Shown in pieces: positions 12,723 to 13,296 of a DNA stretch of 13,296 bases. The stretch spans positions 1-13,296 of the forward strand of contig DATKYS010000128.1 in the NCBI GenBank assembly GCA_035528375.1, written 5' to 3'. Under the pieces are notes generated by a model. The model searched no databases. It was not told where the DNA came from and saw nothing but the letters and a program-made list of their open reading frames with translations. Positions within the stretch are counted from its first letter, which is position 1, and each line of letters starts with the position of its first letter. The position numbers and the translations under genes were made by a program. This stretch comes from a bacterium (lineage in GTDB: Bacteria; RBG-13-66-14).

Positions 12723-13296
12723 GCGATGACGTAGGGGCCGACCTTTAGGTCGGCCCGCCCCTCTCCCCAACCCGCAAGCGCGCTTCCCCCCAAAGGGGGG
12801 AGGGGGATGCCGTTGCCGTAGGGCGGGGATTACCTTCGGTCGCAGATTCCTAACCCCGCCGCGAATCGACCATCACCCCGGTTTGCGATGACGTAGGGGC
12901 CGACCGACGGCGCGCCGTTCAGGTCGGCCCGTTTTTTTTAAGGTGGCCCTCACCCTCAATCCCTCTCCCGGAGGGAGAGGGAGGCCGCGGGCGACCGTGG
13001 AGGACTCGTCCTACCGGTCGCCCCTACGGATTTGAACCGAGATGTGCAGCCGTAGGGGCGGGTGTCCTGACCCGCCCGCCGGATTATAAACCGCCGTGCG
13101 CCCAAATGTAGGGCGGCCCCGTGGGATGCATCCCCTGCGGGCCGCCGCGATTTGCCACTCACCCATCCCCTGCCTCGCAGGTTGCAATGACGTAGGGGCC
13201 GACCGACGGCGCGCCGTTCAGGTCGGCCCGATTTTTACAAAGGCAGCCCTCACCCCCATCCCCTCTCCCACGGGGAGAGGGGGGCCCGCGTACTGT
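12723..13296 (+). repeat. Terminal block of modular hairpin repeats, no genes
   Basis: From the end of the lipoprotein gene to the window edge I see only repeats. They are: A+B unit 12723-12807 (GGGCCGACC TTT AGGTCGGCCC, then B with AAGCGCGCTT inside); A hairpin 12817-12860 (GGCGGGG / CCCCGCC with an enlarged loop); composite 12885-12983; inverted A hairpin 12989-13028 (GGGCGACC / GGTCGCCC with GGACTCGTCC inside); A hairpin 13050-13081 (GGCGGGT / ACCCGCC); A hairpin 13107-13150 (GGGCGGCC / GGGCCGCC with GGGATGCATCCC inside); and composite 13182-13282. The two composites share a near-identical 44-nt head and lie 299 bp apart. Confidence 0.85.
12897..12939 (+). terminator. Terminator-like hairpin within a composite repeat
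   Basis: GGGCCGACC (12897-12905) pairs with GGTCGGCCC (12922-12930) around a loop containing the palindrome ACGGCGCGCCGT. One G and then eight T (12932-12939) follow. It is correctly oriented to end transcription from the envelope genes, about 190 nt beyond the last stop. The copy at 13196-13236 is similar, with a shorter T-run. Confidence 0.5.

Noticed and set aside
11713-12729. Open frame of 338 codons in another frame of the lipoprotein gene
   Set aside because: Extremely rich in Arg, Gly and Ala with no signal peptide or motif; the frame from 11663 has a good ribosome binding site, lipoprotein signal and barrel-like strands.
12723-13282. Possible CRISPR array in the regularly repeated terminal block
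   Set aside because: The repeats are hairpins of several types with variable spacing and both orientations; there are no uniform spacers, no leader and no cas genes.

Overview
The window is a G+C-rich bacterial chromosome segment, roughly two thirds G+C by eye. It carries eleven protein genes and several long intergenic stretches packed with small hairpin repeats. Signal peptides, lipoprotein signals, beta-barrel-like proteins and a Wzx-type flippase point to a diderm (outer-membrane) bacterium. Seven of the eleven genes appear to start at GTG or TTG. Together with the dense modular repeats, this suggests a poorly sampled, probably uncultured lineage. No marker gene allows a firm taxonomic call, so this is inference.

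Layout, left to right. (1) A membrane-anchored SAM-dependent methyltransferase on the minus strand runs off the left edge; its promoter implies a leaderless mRNA. (2) A single-domain RRM RNA-binding protein on the plus strand has a strong promoter, a roughly 120-nt leader with two hairpins, and a textbook terminator. (3) A secreted protein, possibly a lipoprotein, is built of six 45-residue repeats (a probable six-bladed propeller) and has its own promoter. (4) A repeat-rich intergenic region follows. (5) gatA (amidotransferase subunit A) lies on the minus strand without gatB or gatC beside it. (6) More repeats follow. (7) A minus-strand pair encodes a crotonase-family enoyl-CoA hydratase and an overlapping HAD hydrolase. 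(8) A 728-bp non-coding, AT-richer region shows an abrupt GC-skew switch and a cluster of TCAACA motifs; it resembles a replication origin. (9) An acyl-CoA dehydrogenase lies on the minus strand. (10) More repeats follow. (11) A plus-strand envelope group contains a polysaccharide flippase, a small beta-barrel protein whose 3' end is apparently frameshifted, a secreted propeller-like protein, and a lipoprotein with beta-barrel character. (12) A terminal block consists almost wholly of repeats.

The enoyl-CoA hydratase and acyl-CoA dehydrogenase are consecutive enzymes of fatty acyl-CoA oxidation, although the 728-bp region separates them. The last four plus-strand genes look like envelope biogenesis and outer-membrane components.

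The most interesting signals are the origin-like intergenic region, the modular two-part repeats with interchangeable palindromic loops, the structured leader of the RRM gene, the six-fold repeat protein, the extra 32-residue segment in the flippase, and the frameshifted barrel gene.
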